Shown piece by piece: positions 42,127 to 50,510 of a DNA stretch of 64,000 bases. Within the stretch, counting starts at the first letter, position 1, and the number at the start of each line of letters is the position of its first letter. The stretch is from Roseateles_B flavus. Its GTDB lineage: Bacteria > Pseudomonadota > Gammaproteobacteria > Burkholderiales > Burkholderiaceae_C. The notes beneath the pieces are model-generated. The model ran no database searches. It saw nothing but the letters and a program-made list of their open reading frames with translations, and had not been told where the DNA came from. The stretch covers positions 1-64,000 of the forward strand of contig NZ_JBDPZC010000017.1 of NCBI RefSeq assembly GCF_039872765.1. Direction: 5' to 3'. Made by a program: the position numbers and the translations under genes.

Positions 42127-43647
42127 ATGCTGAACACCATCACGCGCATGCTGACCGCGCTGAGCGTGTCCGCGCTGCTGACCATGGCCATCCTGCTGGG
42201 CGCCTCGCTATGGGGCGTGCGGCACAGCGAGGCCATTGCCCGCCAGACCTTCGACGCCAAGGACGTCGCCGCCGACATCCTGCCGCCGCCGCTGTACCTG
42301 ATCGAGCTGCGCCTGGTGCTTTCGCAGGCCCAGGAAGGCCTGCTGAGCCGCGAGCAGGCGACGGCCGAGCTCGGCCGGCTGCGCACGGAGTACGACGCCC
42401 GCATCGCCTACTGGAAGGCCAATCCGCCGCATGGGCTGGAGGTGCAGCTGCTGGGCGCGCAGCACCAGGCCGCCGAGCGCTTCTTTGACGGCGCCCAGCA
42501 GCTGCTGGCCTTGCCGGCGGACGTGGATGCCGAGCAGCGCAAGGCTGCCCTCGCCCGCGCCCATGCCCAGTACCTGGAGCACCGCGCCGGCGTGGACGTG
42601 ACGGTGCAGGCTGCCAACCGCTTCGCCGAGAGCTCGGTGGCGGAGTTCGACGCCACCGGCCGGCGTCTGATCGGCAGCCAGGCGCTGCTGACCGTGCTGG
42701 CGATGGCCCTGCTGCTGCTCTTCGGTCGCCTCATGGGGCAGCGCATCTGCAAGCCCATCCGCCGGGCCGTCAGCGTGGCTGAGGCCGTGGCCCAGGGCAT
42801 CCTCTCCTCGCGCATCCAGGTCGAGGGCCCGCGAGAGACGGTGCAACTGCTGCAGGCCCTGAGCCAGATGAACCAGAACCTCTCGTCTCTGGTCAGCCAT
42901 GTGCGGGCCAGCGCCGACGACATGGCCCAGGGCATCGGCGAGATCGCCACGGGCAATGCCGACCTCAGCCACCGCACCGAGAACCAGGCGTCCAACCTGG
43001 AGCGCACGGCGTCCGCGCTGGAGCAGCTCAGCAGCACCATGCGCGACAACGCCGAGACCGCCGGCCAGGCCGCGAGCATGGCGCGCGAGGTGCATCAGGT
43101 GGCTGAACGCGGCGGCGGCACCGTGCAGCGGGTGGTGCAGACCATGCAGGGCATCCATGGCGCCAGCGAGCGCATCGGCGAGATCATCGGTGTGATCGAC
43201 AGCATTGCCTTCCAGACCAATATCCTGGCCCTCAATGCGGCCGTGGAGGCGGCCCGGGCGGGCGAACAGGGCCGCGGCTTCGCCGTGGTGGCCAGCGAAG
43301 TGCGGGCCCTGGCTCAGCGCAGTGCTGGCGCGGCCAAGGAGATCGCCCATCTGATCCAGGACAGCATGGCACGCGTGGAACGCGGCAATGCCCTGGTCGG
43401 CGAGGCGGGCCAGACCATGGGCGAACTGGTGGCGCAGATGCAGCGCCTGCGCGACCTGATCGACCGCCTGAGCCATGCCAACAGCGAGCAGTCACAGGGC
43501 ATCAGCCAGATCAACGGCTCGGTGGCGCAGCTGGACGGCATGACGCAGCAGAACGCCGCGCTCGTGGAGCAGAGCGCCGCGGCGGCGGAGAGCCTGTCGC
43601 GGCAGTCCGGGCGGCTGGTCGAATGCGTGCAGCGCTTCCAGCTGTGA
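42127..43647 (+). CDS. Methyl-accepting chemotaxis protein
   Basis: A 506-residue chemoreceptor. TM1 is at about residues 9-30, a periplasmic four-helix-type sensor extends to about 187, TM2 (LLTVLAMALLLLFGRLMG) follows, then HAMP and the signalling domain with the hairpin tip IDSIAFQTNILALNAAVEAARAGEQGRGFAVVASEVR. There is no C-terminal CheR-binding pentapeptide. GGAAGGGG precedes the ATG at 42127. It follows the signalling operon after a 199-bp gap, so it is probably separately transcribed. The ligand is unknown. Confidence 0.93.
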   Translation: MLNTITRMLTALSVSALLTMAILLGASLWGVRHSEAIARQTFDAKDVAADILPPPLYLIELRLVLSQAQEGLLSREQATAELGRLRTEYDARIAYWKANPPHGLEVQLLGAQHQAAERFFDGAQQLLALPADVDAEQRKAALARAHAQYLEHRAGVDVTVQAANRFAESSVAEFDATGRRLIGSQALLTVLAMALLLLFGRLMGQRICKPIRRAVSVAEAVAQGILSSRIQVEGPRETVQLLQALSQMNQNLSSLVSHVRASADDMAQGIGEIATGNADLSHRTENQASNLERTASALEQLSSTMRDNAETAGQAASMAREVHQVAERGGGTVQRVVQTMQGIHGASERIGEIIGVIDSIAFQTNILALNAAVEAARAGEQGRGFAVVASEVRALAQRSAGAAKEIAHLIQDSMARVERGNALVGEAGQTMGELVAQMQRLRDLIDRLSHANSEQSQGISQINGSVAQLDGMTQQNAALVEQSAAAAESLSRQSGRLVECVQRFQL

Positions 43648-43660
43648 ATCGACGCACCGC

Positions 43661-43676
43661 GGGGTCAGGTCTTGCC
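43661..43676 (+). repeat. Copy of dispersed GGGGTCAGGTCTTGCC element
   Basis: Identical to 24735-24750 and located in the 39-bp gap between two convergent chemoreceptor genes. See the copy at 12192 for the shorter core. Confidence 0.45.
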
Positions 43677-43686
43677 TGGGGCGGTC

Positions 43687-45240
43687 TCAGTGGCTGGTCC
43701 GGAAGGCGCTGACCATCTCCGCCAGACGCGAGGCCTGGTGCTGCAGGCTTTCCGCCGCCGCCGTGCTCTGCTCGACCAGGGCCGCGTTCTGCTGCGTGAC
43801 CTGGTCCAGCTGCGTCACCGCCGAGCCCACCTGGGCGATGCCGCGTGACTGCTCCTGGCTGGCCGTGGCGATCTCGCCGATCAGGTCGCTCACCCGCTGC
43901 ACCTGGGAGACGATGCCGCTCATGGACTGCCCTGCCTCCTCGACCAGGCGGTTGCCATGGTCGACCTGCTCGACGCTCTGGCTGATGAGGCTCTTGATCT
44001 CGCGCGCCGCCTGCGCCGAGCGCTGGGCCAGGGCCCGCACTTCGCCGGCCACCACGGCGAAGCCGCGGCCCTGCTCGCCGGCCCGGGCCGCCTCCACGGC
44101 CGCGTTGAGGGCCAGGATATTGGTCTGGAAGGCGATGCCGTCGATGGTGCCGATGATGTCGGCGATGCGGCGCGAGGAGTCGGCGATGCCCTGCATGGTG
44201 TTCACCACCTGACCCACCAGCGCGCCGCCCTGGCCCGCGGCCGAGGAGGCCTCGCGCGCCAGGCGATCGGCCTGCGCGGCGGTGTCTGCATTGTTGGTGA
44301 CGGTGCCGGCCAGCTGCTCCATGGAGGCCGCCGTCTGCTGGAGGTTGCTGGCCTGCTCCTCGGTGCGCTGGCTGAGGTCGGCCGTGCCGGTGGCGATCTC
44401 GGAGGAACCGGTGGCGATGGTGTCGCTGCTCTCGCGCACCCGCTGCACCATGGTCGACAGGCTGGCCGACATGGTGTTGAGCGCTTCGAGCAGCTCATGG
44501 GCTTCGTCGCGACCGCGCGTGTGCACCTGCTCGCGCAGGTCGCCGTCCGCCACCCGGCGGGCCAGCTGCACGGCCTGGTGCAGGGGCTGGACGATGGATC
44601 GCGTGCAGCACAGGGCCGCGACGACTGTCAGCAGGGTCGCTGCGGCCGACAGCAGCACGGACCACAGCTTGACGCGTGCCTCCAGCCGTTCCAGCTCGGC
44701 AAAGCTGGCCTGCGCCTCCTTGCTCTGCAGGGCAATGAGCTGGTCGATGGCGGCCTTGGCCTGCACACCCAGGGGCTGGATCTTCTGACCGTAGATCAGC
44801 TCGGCACTGGCGCTTTCCCCTTGCTTGAGCAGGTCCCGCGCCGCCAGCAGCCCTTGCTTGACGTAGGCCCCCCGTGTCTCGGCAAAACGGTCGGCCAGCG
44901 CCTTTTCCTCGGCACCCAGCGGACCCTGGGTATAGCGCTTCCAGGTCTCGGTGACCTCAGCCACATTGGCGCGCAGCTGCTGGTCCAGGGCCTCGACCTT
45001 GGCCGGCTGCGGGTCGCGCAGCATCTCCATCACCAGGATCCGATTGCGCAGCATCAGGGCGTCGATGGCGCCGATCTGCTGGATGGGCAGCAGGCGCTGC
45101 TGATGCAGCGCGCGGGCCTGCTCGCCCATGCGGTGGCTGCTCTGCCAGCCCAGGATGCCCAGCAGCAGCATCAGCACCAGCACCACACCAAAAGCCAGGC
45201 CCAGGCGCGGGCCAATCCTCAAACTCCTGAGGCTTTCCAT
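43687..45240 (-). CDS. Methyl-accepting chemotaxis protein
   Basis: A 517-residue chemoreceptor with TM1 at residues 13-32, a periplasmic helical sensor (SHRMGEQARALHQQRLLPIQQIGAIDALMLRNRILVMEML resembles the 4HB-MCP type), TM2 near 200-220, HAMP and a signalling domain with IDGIAFQTNILALNAAVEAARAGEQGRGFAVVAGEVR. GGGAG lies upstream of the ATG at 45240. It is convergent with the receptor gene on its left and divergent from an Lrp-type gene. The ligand is unknown. Confidence 0.93.
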   Translation of the reverse strand: MESLRSLRIGPRLGLAFGVVLVLMLLLGILGWQSSHRMGEQARALHQQRLLPIQQIGAIDALMLRNRILVMEMLRDPQPAKVEALDQQLRANVAEVTETWKRYTQGPLGAEEKALADRFAETRGAYVKQGLLAARDLLKQGESASAELIYGQKIQPLGVQAKAAIDQLIALQSKEAQASFAELERLEARVKLWSVLLSAAATLLTVVAALCCTRSIVQPLHQAVQLARRVADGDLREQVHTRGRDEAHELLEALNTMSASLSTMVQRVRESSDTIATGSSEIATGTADLSQRTEEQASNLQQTAASMEQLAGTVTNNADTAAQADRLAREASSAAGQGGALVGQVVNTMQGIADSSRRIADIIGTIDGIAFQTNILALNAAVEAARAGEQGRGFAVVAGEVRALAQRSAQAAREIKSLISQSVEQVDHGNRLVEEAGQSMSGIVSQVQRVSDLIGEIATASQEQSRGIAQVGSAVTQLDQVTQQNAALVEQSTAAAESLQHQASRLAEMVSAFRTSH

Positions 45241-45463
45241 CTTGTTCAACTCCCTTTGTTCCCTCCGGGATGGGCGCGGCCTGGGGCCGTCTTCTGGACA
45301 AGGCTCAAGGTTCGTGGGCCACGGCAAGTGTGGCTTTGAGAAATATCAAGTCGGGGCGAGTTGCGACGGCGACGAACAGGAGCTGCCATGAAATAGGACC
45401 TCGATGCGAGCGGTCGCGCCCTGCCAGTCGGGCGTGTCCGGGCCTTTGGCTACACTGGTCCGC

Positions 45464-45964
45464 ATGGCAGGTATCCCGGCAGCGCTGGACAAGTTCGATC
45501 GGCAGATCCTGGCTTGGGTCCAGCAGGACTGCCGGGTCGCCGCCGAGACGCTGGCGGCGCAGATCGGCCTGTCGGCTACGGCGGTGCAACGCCGTTTGCG
45601 GCGCCTGCGCGAGGCCGGCGTCATCGAGCGCGAGGTGGCCGTGCTGGACCCCCTTGCGCTGGGCCTGGGGGTGTCCGTCTGGGTCGAGGTGCAGCTGGCA
45701 GTGGCCAGCCAGCAGCAGCTGGTCGACGGCTTCGCTGCGCGCATGAGCCAGGTCCCCGAGGTGCAGCAGTGCTTCTACGTGGCGGGGCCCTTCGACTTCC
45801 TGCTGCTGCTGCGCTGCGAGGACACCGGCCACTTCGAGCGCCTGAGTCGCGAGCTTTTCTTCGACCAGCCCAATATCCGCAAGTTCCGCAGCACCTTCGT
45901 GTTGCAGGAGTGCAAGCGCGGCGCCGCGCTGCCCCTGGGGCGGCCCCTCCTGGCGGACGGCTGA
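45464..45964 (+). CDS. Lrp/AsnC-family transcriptional regulator
   Basis: A 166-residue regulator with an N-terminal winged HTH (LDKFDRQILAWVQQD, LSATAVQRRLRRLREAGVI) and a C-terminal RAM domain (VSVWVEVQLAVASQ to STFVLQECK). The ATG at 45464 matches the family start; the upstream frame lacks support. Its divergent neighbour is a chemoreceptor gene and the next gene encodes an SMP-30 lactonase, neither a standard Lrp target. The effector and targets are unknown. Confidence 0.9.
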   Translation: MAGIPAALDKFDRQILAWVQQDCRVAAETLAAQIGLSATAVQRRLRRLREAGVIEREVAVLDPLALGLGVSVWVEVQLAVASQQQLVDGFAARMSQVPEVQQCFYVAGPFDFLLLLRCEDTGHFERLSRELFFDQPNIRKFRSTFVLQECKRGAALPLGRPLLADG

Positions 45965-46078
45965 GCCTGCCGGCGTCAAAAGGCCGCGGGGCGGCGTGTT
46001 TCGCACCGAGATTGCCGCCGGACGACCCGGCTGTGCAGGGATGCTGTGGACCTCCTTCACCAGCGGAGCAATCCCGAG

Positions 46079-47002
46079 ATGCATGACCTTTCCCCGCCAG
46101 AAAGCAGCCCCGTCGCCTTTGAAGTGCTGACCCCCGAGTTCGAGGACCTGATCCGTCACAGCGCCCGGCTGGAGCGCCTGGCCAGCCACTGTCGCTGGGC
46201 CGAGGGCCCCGCCTACTTTCCGGCCTTGCGAAGCCTGGTCTGGAGTGACATCCCCAACGACCGCATGCTTCGATGGGACGAGGGTTCGGGCCGCGTCTCG
46301 GTCCTGCGGGCGCCTTGCGGCCATGCCAATGGCAATACGGTGGACCGGCAGGGCCGCCTGATCAGCTGCGAGCACAGCGGCCGGCGCGTGGTCCGCACGG
46401 AGCACGACGGCCGCCTCACCGTGCTGGCCTCGCATTTCGAAGGGCGACGCCTCAACAGCCCCAATGACGTGGTGGTCCACTCAGACGGCTCCGTCTGGTT
46501 CAGCGACCCGCCCTATGGCATCGAATCGGACTACGAAGGCATTCGCGCACCACAGGAGCAGGCGGGCTGCCATGTCTATCGATGGGACCCCGTCGACGGC
46601 AGCGTGCAGGCCGTGATCCGGGACATGCGCTGCCCCAACGGGCTGGCGTTCTCGCCCGACGAGCGCTGGCTGTACGTCGCCGACACGGGCCAGGAGGAGG
46701 GCTGCATGCGCCGGCATGCGGTCGGGCCGGACGGGCAGCTGGGCCCAGGTGAGCCCTTCCTGCGCTGCGACACGGGCTTCTTCGACGGCTTTCGCTGTGA
46801 CGAGGCGGGGCGCCTCTGGACCAGCGCCGGCCGGGCCGTGCACTGCTACCGGGCAGACGGGACGCTGATCGGCCGCATTCCCATGCCCGAACGGGTCTCC
46901 AACCTGGTGTTCGGCGGGCTGCGGCGCAATCGCCTGTTCATCTGTGCCAGCAGCTCGGTCTACAGCCTGCTGCTGGCCACCAACGGATGCCCGACCTTCT
47001 GA
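46079..47002 (+). CDS. SMP-30/gluconolactonase-family protein
   Basis: A 307-residue six-bladed beta-propeller lactonase. Metal-site elements are visible: Glu in WAEGPAYFP, Asn in NSPNDVVVHSDG and CPNGLAFSPDERWLYVADTG with its Asp. It probably hydrolyses a sugar or related lactone in the cytoplasm. A GTG at 46046 is an alternative start with GGG upstream. It is convergent with icmF, and no sugar operon is adjacent, so the substrate is unknown. Confidence 0.87.
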   Translation: MHDLSPPESSPVAFEVLTPEFEDLIRHSARLERLASHCRWAEGPAYFPALRSLVWSDIPNDRMLRWDEGSGRVSVLRAPCGHANGNTVDRQGRLISCEHSGRRVVRTEHDGRLTVLASHFEGRRLNSPNDVVVHSDGSVWFSDPPYGIESDYEGIRAPQEQAGCHVYRWDPVDGSVQAVIRDMRCPNGLAFSPDERWLYVADTGQEEGCMRRHAVGPDGQLGPGEPFLRCDTGFFDGFRCDEAGRLWTSAGRAVHCYRADGTLIGRIPMPERVSNLVFGGLRRNRLFICASSSVYSLLLATNGCPTF

Positions 47003-47007
47003 GCATG

Positions 47008-47036
47008 AAAAAAGGCCTCCACGCGGGAGGCCTTCT
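47008..47036. terminator. Bidirectional intrinsic terminator
   Basis: AAAAAAGGCCTCC-ACGC-GGGAGGCCTT forms a 9-10 bp stem with an A-run on one side and Ts on the other, between the convergent lactonase gene and icmF. Confidence 0.8.
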
Positions 47037-47057
47037 GGTGAGCCGGCGAGGCCGGGA

Positions 47058-50000
47058 TCACATGCTGCGGCGGTACTGGCCACCCACCTCGAACAGCGCC
47101 GAGGTGATCTGGCCCAGCGAGCAGACGCGCACGGCGTCCATCAGCACCTCGAAGACGTTCTTGTTGTCGATCACGGCCTGCTGAAGGCGCTGCAGCATGG
47201 CGGGCGACTGCGCGGCATGGCGCTGGTGGAAGGCGGCCAGGCGCGAGAGTTGGCTCTGCTTTTCCTCGTCCGTCGAGCGGGCCAGCTCGATGTGCTCGGG
47301 CACCGGCTCGCCATGCGGGTTGCGGAAGGTGTTGACGCCGATGATGGGGTACTCGCCGGTGTGCTTGAGCATCTCGTAGTGCAGCGACTCCTCCTGGATC
47401 TTGCTGCGCTGGTAGCCCGTCTCCATCGCGCCCAGCACGCCGCCGCGCTCGGCGATCTTCTCGAACTCGGCCAGCACGGCTTCTTCCACCAGCTCGGTCA
47501 GCTCCTCGATGATGAAGGCACCCTGGGAGGGGTTCTCGTTCTTGGCCAGGCCCCACTCGCGGTTGATGATCAGCTGGATGGCCATGGCGCGGCGCACGCT
47601 CTCTTCCGTGGGGGTGGTGATGGCCTCGTCGTAGGCGTTGGTGTGCAGCGAGTTGCAGTTGTCGTAGATCGCGATCAGCGCCTGCAGCGTGGTGCGGATG
47701 TCGTTGAAGGCGATCTCCTGCGCGTGCAGAGAGCGGCCCGAGGTCTGGATGTGGTACTTGAGCTTCTGGCTGCGCTCGTTGGCGCCGTACTTGTCGCGCA
47801 TGGCGACGGCCCAGATGCGGCGCGCCACACGGCCCAGCACGGTGTACTCGGGGTCCATGCCGTTGCTGAAGAAGAAGCTCAGGTTGGGCGCGAAGTCGTC
47901 GATGTGCATGCCGCGCGCCAGGTAGGCTTCGACGAAGGTGAAGCCGTTGGAGAGCGTCAGCGCCAGCTGCGAGATGGGGTTCGCGCCGGCCTCGGCGATG
48001 TGATAGCCGGAGATCGACACCGAGTAGAAGTTGCGCACGTTGTGGTGCACGAAGTACTCGGCGATGTCGCCCATCACCTTCAGCGAGAACTCGGTCGAGA
48101 AGATGCAGGTGTTCTGGCCCTGGTCTTCCTTCAGGATGTCGGCCTGCACGGTGCCGCGCACATTGGCCAGCACCCAGTCCTTGATCTTGGCGGCCTCGTC
48201 GGCGGTCGGCTCGCGGCCGTTGTCCGCCTTGAACTTGGCGATCTGCTGGTCGATGGCCGTGTTCATGAACATGGCCAGGATGGACGGCGCCGGGCCGTTG
48301 ATGGTCATGGAAACGCTGGTGGTCGGGCTGCAGAGGTCGAAGCCGTCGTAGAGCACCTTCATGTCGTCCAGCGTCGCAATGCTGACGCCGGAGTTGCCCA
48401 CCTTGCCGTAGATGTCGGGCCGCGGGGCCGGGTCGGCGCCGTAGAGCGTGACGGAGTCGAAGGCGGTGGACAGGCGCTTGGCGGGCATGCCCTCCGAGAC
48501 GAGCTTGAAGCGGCGGTTGGTGCGGAAGGCGTCGCCCTCGCCGGCGAACATGCGGGTGGGGTCCTCGCCCTCGCGCTTGAAGGCGAAGACGCCCGCGGTG
48601 TAGGGGAAGGAGCCGGGCACGTTCTCCAGCATCAGCCACTTGAGCAGTTCGCCGTGGTCCTCGTAGTGCGGCAGCACGACCTTCTTGATCTTGGTGCCGG
48701 AGAGGCTCGTCGAGACGAGGCTGGTGCGGATCTCCTTGTCGCGGATCTTCACCACGTATTCGTCGCCGGCATAGGCCTTCTGCATGTCCGGCCACTGGGC
48801 CAGCAGCTGGCGGGCATCGGCGTCCTGGCGGGCTTCACGCGCGGTGGCCAGCTCGGCGAGCGCGCCGCGGGCGTTCTGCTTCTCGGGGTTGGCCTCCAGC
48901 AGCATGCGGCTGGCGCCGTGCAGCTGCTGGATCTCGCGGGCGAGCAGCGACTGCTGGCGGGCGCGCTTCTTGTAGCCGCGCACGCTGTCGCTGATCTCGG
49001 CCAGGTAGCGCACGCGGGCCGGCGGCACGATGGGCGTCTGGTGCGTGCTGAAGCGGGTGCTGACCAGGGGCAGGCGGCCGTCGTTCAGCTGCAGGCCCAG
49101 GGCGGCCAGACGCGGCTTGAGGGCCTGGTACAGGGCGGTCACGCCGTCGTCGTTGAAGCGGCTGGCCATGGTGCCGAAGACGGGCATGTCCTCGGCTTTC
49201 TTGCCCCAGGCTTCCTTGTTGCGCTGGACCTGCTTGGCGACGTCGCGCCAGGCATCGGCCGCGCCCTTGCGGTCGAACTTGTTGATGGCGACGAACTCGG
49301 CGAAGTCCAGCATGTCGATCTTCTCGAGCTGGCTGGCCGCACCGAACTCGGGCGTCATCACGTACATGGGGATGTCCACGTGCGGAACGATGGCGGCGTC
49401 ACCCTGGCCGATGCCGGAGGTCTCGACGATGACCAGGTCGAAGCCGGCCACCTTGGCCGCCGCGATCACATCGGGCAGGGCCTTGGAGATCTCGCTGCCG
49501 AAGTCCCGCGTGGCCAGCGAGCGCATGAACACGCGCGAGCCCTGGCTCCAGGGCGAGATGGCGTTCATGCGGATGCGGTCGCCCAGCAGGGCGCCGCCGC
49601 TCTTGCGGCGCGAGGGGTCGATGGAGATGAGGGCCACGCGCAGGCGGTCGTCCTGGTCCAGGCGCAGGCGGCGGATGAGCTCGTCGGTCAGGCTGGACTT
49701 GCCGGCGCCGCCGGTGCCGGTGATGCCCAGCACGGGGGTCTTGAGGCCGGCCGCCTGCCCGCGCAGGGCCTGGACGAGGCCGGCGTCCGCCTTCTCGTTC
49801 TCCAGGGCCGTCATGAGCTGGGCCAGGGCGCGCCAGGCGCCTTCGGTCTGGCCCTGGATGGCGGCGATGTCGGTGGGGGCGAAGCCGCTGATGTCCTTGT
49901 CGCAGCGCATCACCATCTCGCCGATCATGCCCTGCAGACCCATGCGCTGGCCGTCCTCGGGGCTGAAGATGCGCACGCCGTGCTCGGCCAGGTCGCGGAT

Positions 50001-50348
50001 CTCGGCCGGCACGATCACGCCGCCACCGCCGCCATAGACCTGGATGTGCTCGCCGCCGCGCTCCTTCAGCAGCTGCACCATGTACTTGAAATACTCGACG
50101 TGCCCGCCCTGGTAGGAGGAGATGGCAATGCCCTGGGCATCTTCCTGCAGCGCGGCGGTGACGACCTCGTCCACCGAGCGGTTGTGGCCGAGGTGGATCA
50201 CCTCGGCACCCATGCCCTGCAGGATGCGGCGCATGATGTTGATCGCGGCATCGTGGCCATCGAAGAGGCTGGCGGCCGTCACGAAACGCACCTTGTGGGT
50301 GGGACGGTAGTCGGCGAGGGCCTTGAATTCGGCGGACAAGTCGGTCAT
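47058..50348 (-). CDS. icmF: Fused isobutyryl-CoA mutase with G-protein chaperone
   Basis: A 1,096-residue adenosylcobalamin mutase that interconverts isobutyryl-CoA and n-butyryl-CoA. The domain order is IcmF-typical: the N-terminal B12-binding domain (LFDGHDAAINIMRRIL, then GGGGGVIVPAEI), the MeaB-like GTPase (P-loop GTGGAGKSSL, ISIDPSRRKSGGALLGDRIRM, NKFDRKGA), and the large mutase domain (TSVSMTINGPA, QNTCIFSTEFSLKVMGDIAEY, YHIQTSGRSLHAQEIAFNDIRTTLQAL). AGGAG six bases before 50348 fixes the start. A perfect palindrome 82 bp upstream points to control with branched-chain amino-acid catabolism. Confidence 0.96.
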   Translation of the reverse strand: MTDLSAEFKALADYRPTHKVRFVTAASLFDGHDAAINIMRRILQGMGAEVIHLGHNRSVDEVVTAALQEDAQGIAISSYQGGHVEYFKYMVQLLKERGGEHIQVYGGGGGVIVPAEIRDLAEHGVRIFSPEDGQRMGLQGMIGEMVMRCDKDISGFAPTDIAAIQGQTEGAWRALAQLMTALENEKADAGLVQALRGQAAGLKTPVLGITGTGGAGKSSLTDELIRRLRLDQDDRLRVALISIDPSRRKSGGALLGDRIRMNAISPWSQGSRVFMRSLATRDFGSEISKALPDVIAAAKVAGFDLVIVETSGIGQGDAAIVPHVDIPMYVMTPEFGAASQLEKIDMLDFAEFVAINKFDRKGAADAWRDVAKQVQRNKEAWGKKAEDMPVFGTMASRFNDDGVTALYQALKPRLAALGLQLNDGRLPLVSTRFSTHQTPIVPPARVRYLAEISDSVRGYKKRARQQSLLAREIQQLHGASRMLLEANPEKQNARGALAELATAREARQDADARQLLAQWPDMQKAYAGDEYVVKIRDKEIRTSLVSTSLSGTKIKKVVLPHYEDHGELLKWLMLENVPGSFPYTAGVFAFKREGEDPTRMFAGEGDAFRTNRRFKLVSEGMPAKRLSTAFDSVTLYGADPAPRPDIYGKVGNSGVSIATLDDMKVLYDGFDLCSPTTSVSMTINGPAPSILAMFMNTAIDQQIAKFKADNGREPTADEAAKIKDWVLANVRGTVQADILKEDQGQNTCIFSTEFSLKVMGDIAEYFVHHNVRNFYSVSISGYHIAEAGANPISQLALTLSNGFTFVEAYLARGMHIDDFAPNLSFFFSNGMDPEYTVLGRVARRIWAVAMRDKYGANERSQKLKYHIQTSGRSLHAQEIAFNDIRTTLQALIAIYDNCNSLHTNAYDEAITTPTEESVRRAMAIQLIINREWGLAKNENPSQGAFIIEELTELVEEAVLAEFEKIAERGGVLGAMETGYQRSKIQEESLHYEMLKHTGEYPIIGVNTFRNPHGEPVPEHIELARSTDEEKQSQLSRLAAFHQRHAAQSPAMLQRLQQAVIDNKNVFEVLMDAVRVCSLGQITSALFEVGGQYRRSM

Positions 50349-50429
50349 CGCGGGTCTCCTGCTGGGCCGGCCGGGGTGACGGCATGGGCCCGGTTCTATC
50401 AGCAACAAGGGCCCGATTCTAGGTGCGAC

Positions 50430-50451
50430 TTGACGTTTACGTAAACGTCAA
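50430..50451. promoter_or_regulatory. Perfect 22-bp palindrome, LiuR-like operator
   Basis: TTGACGTTTAC/GTAAACGTCAA is fully symmetric and lies 82 bp upstream of icmF. It resembles the TTACGTTTACGTAAA-type sites bound by MerR-family LiuR regulators of leucine/isovalerate catabolism, which agrees with icmF using isobutyryl-CoA. The liuR gene is not in the window, so the assignment rests on motif shape. Confidence 0.65.
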
Positions 50452-50510
50452 TCCTTCGCGTTCCGGCGAGGCTGGACCGGCGAGGGTGGCAAGGCGGGGA
50501 GGCTGCACGG

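Noticed and set aside
46944..50444. A 1,166-codon rightward open frame
   Set aside because: It is antisense to icmF; low-complexity Val/Gly/His-rich translation is typical of the opposite strand of GC-rich genes.
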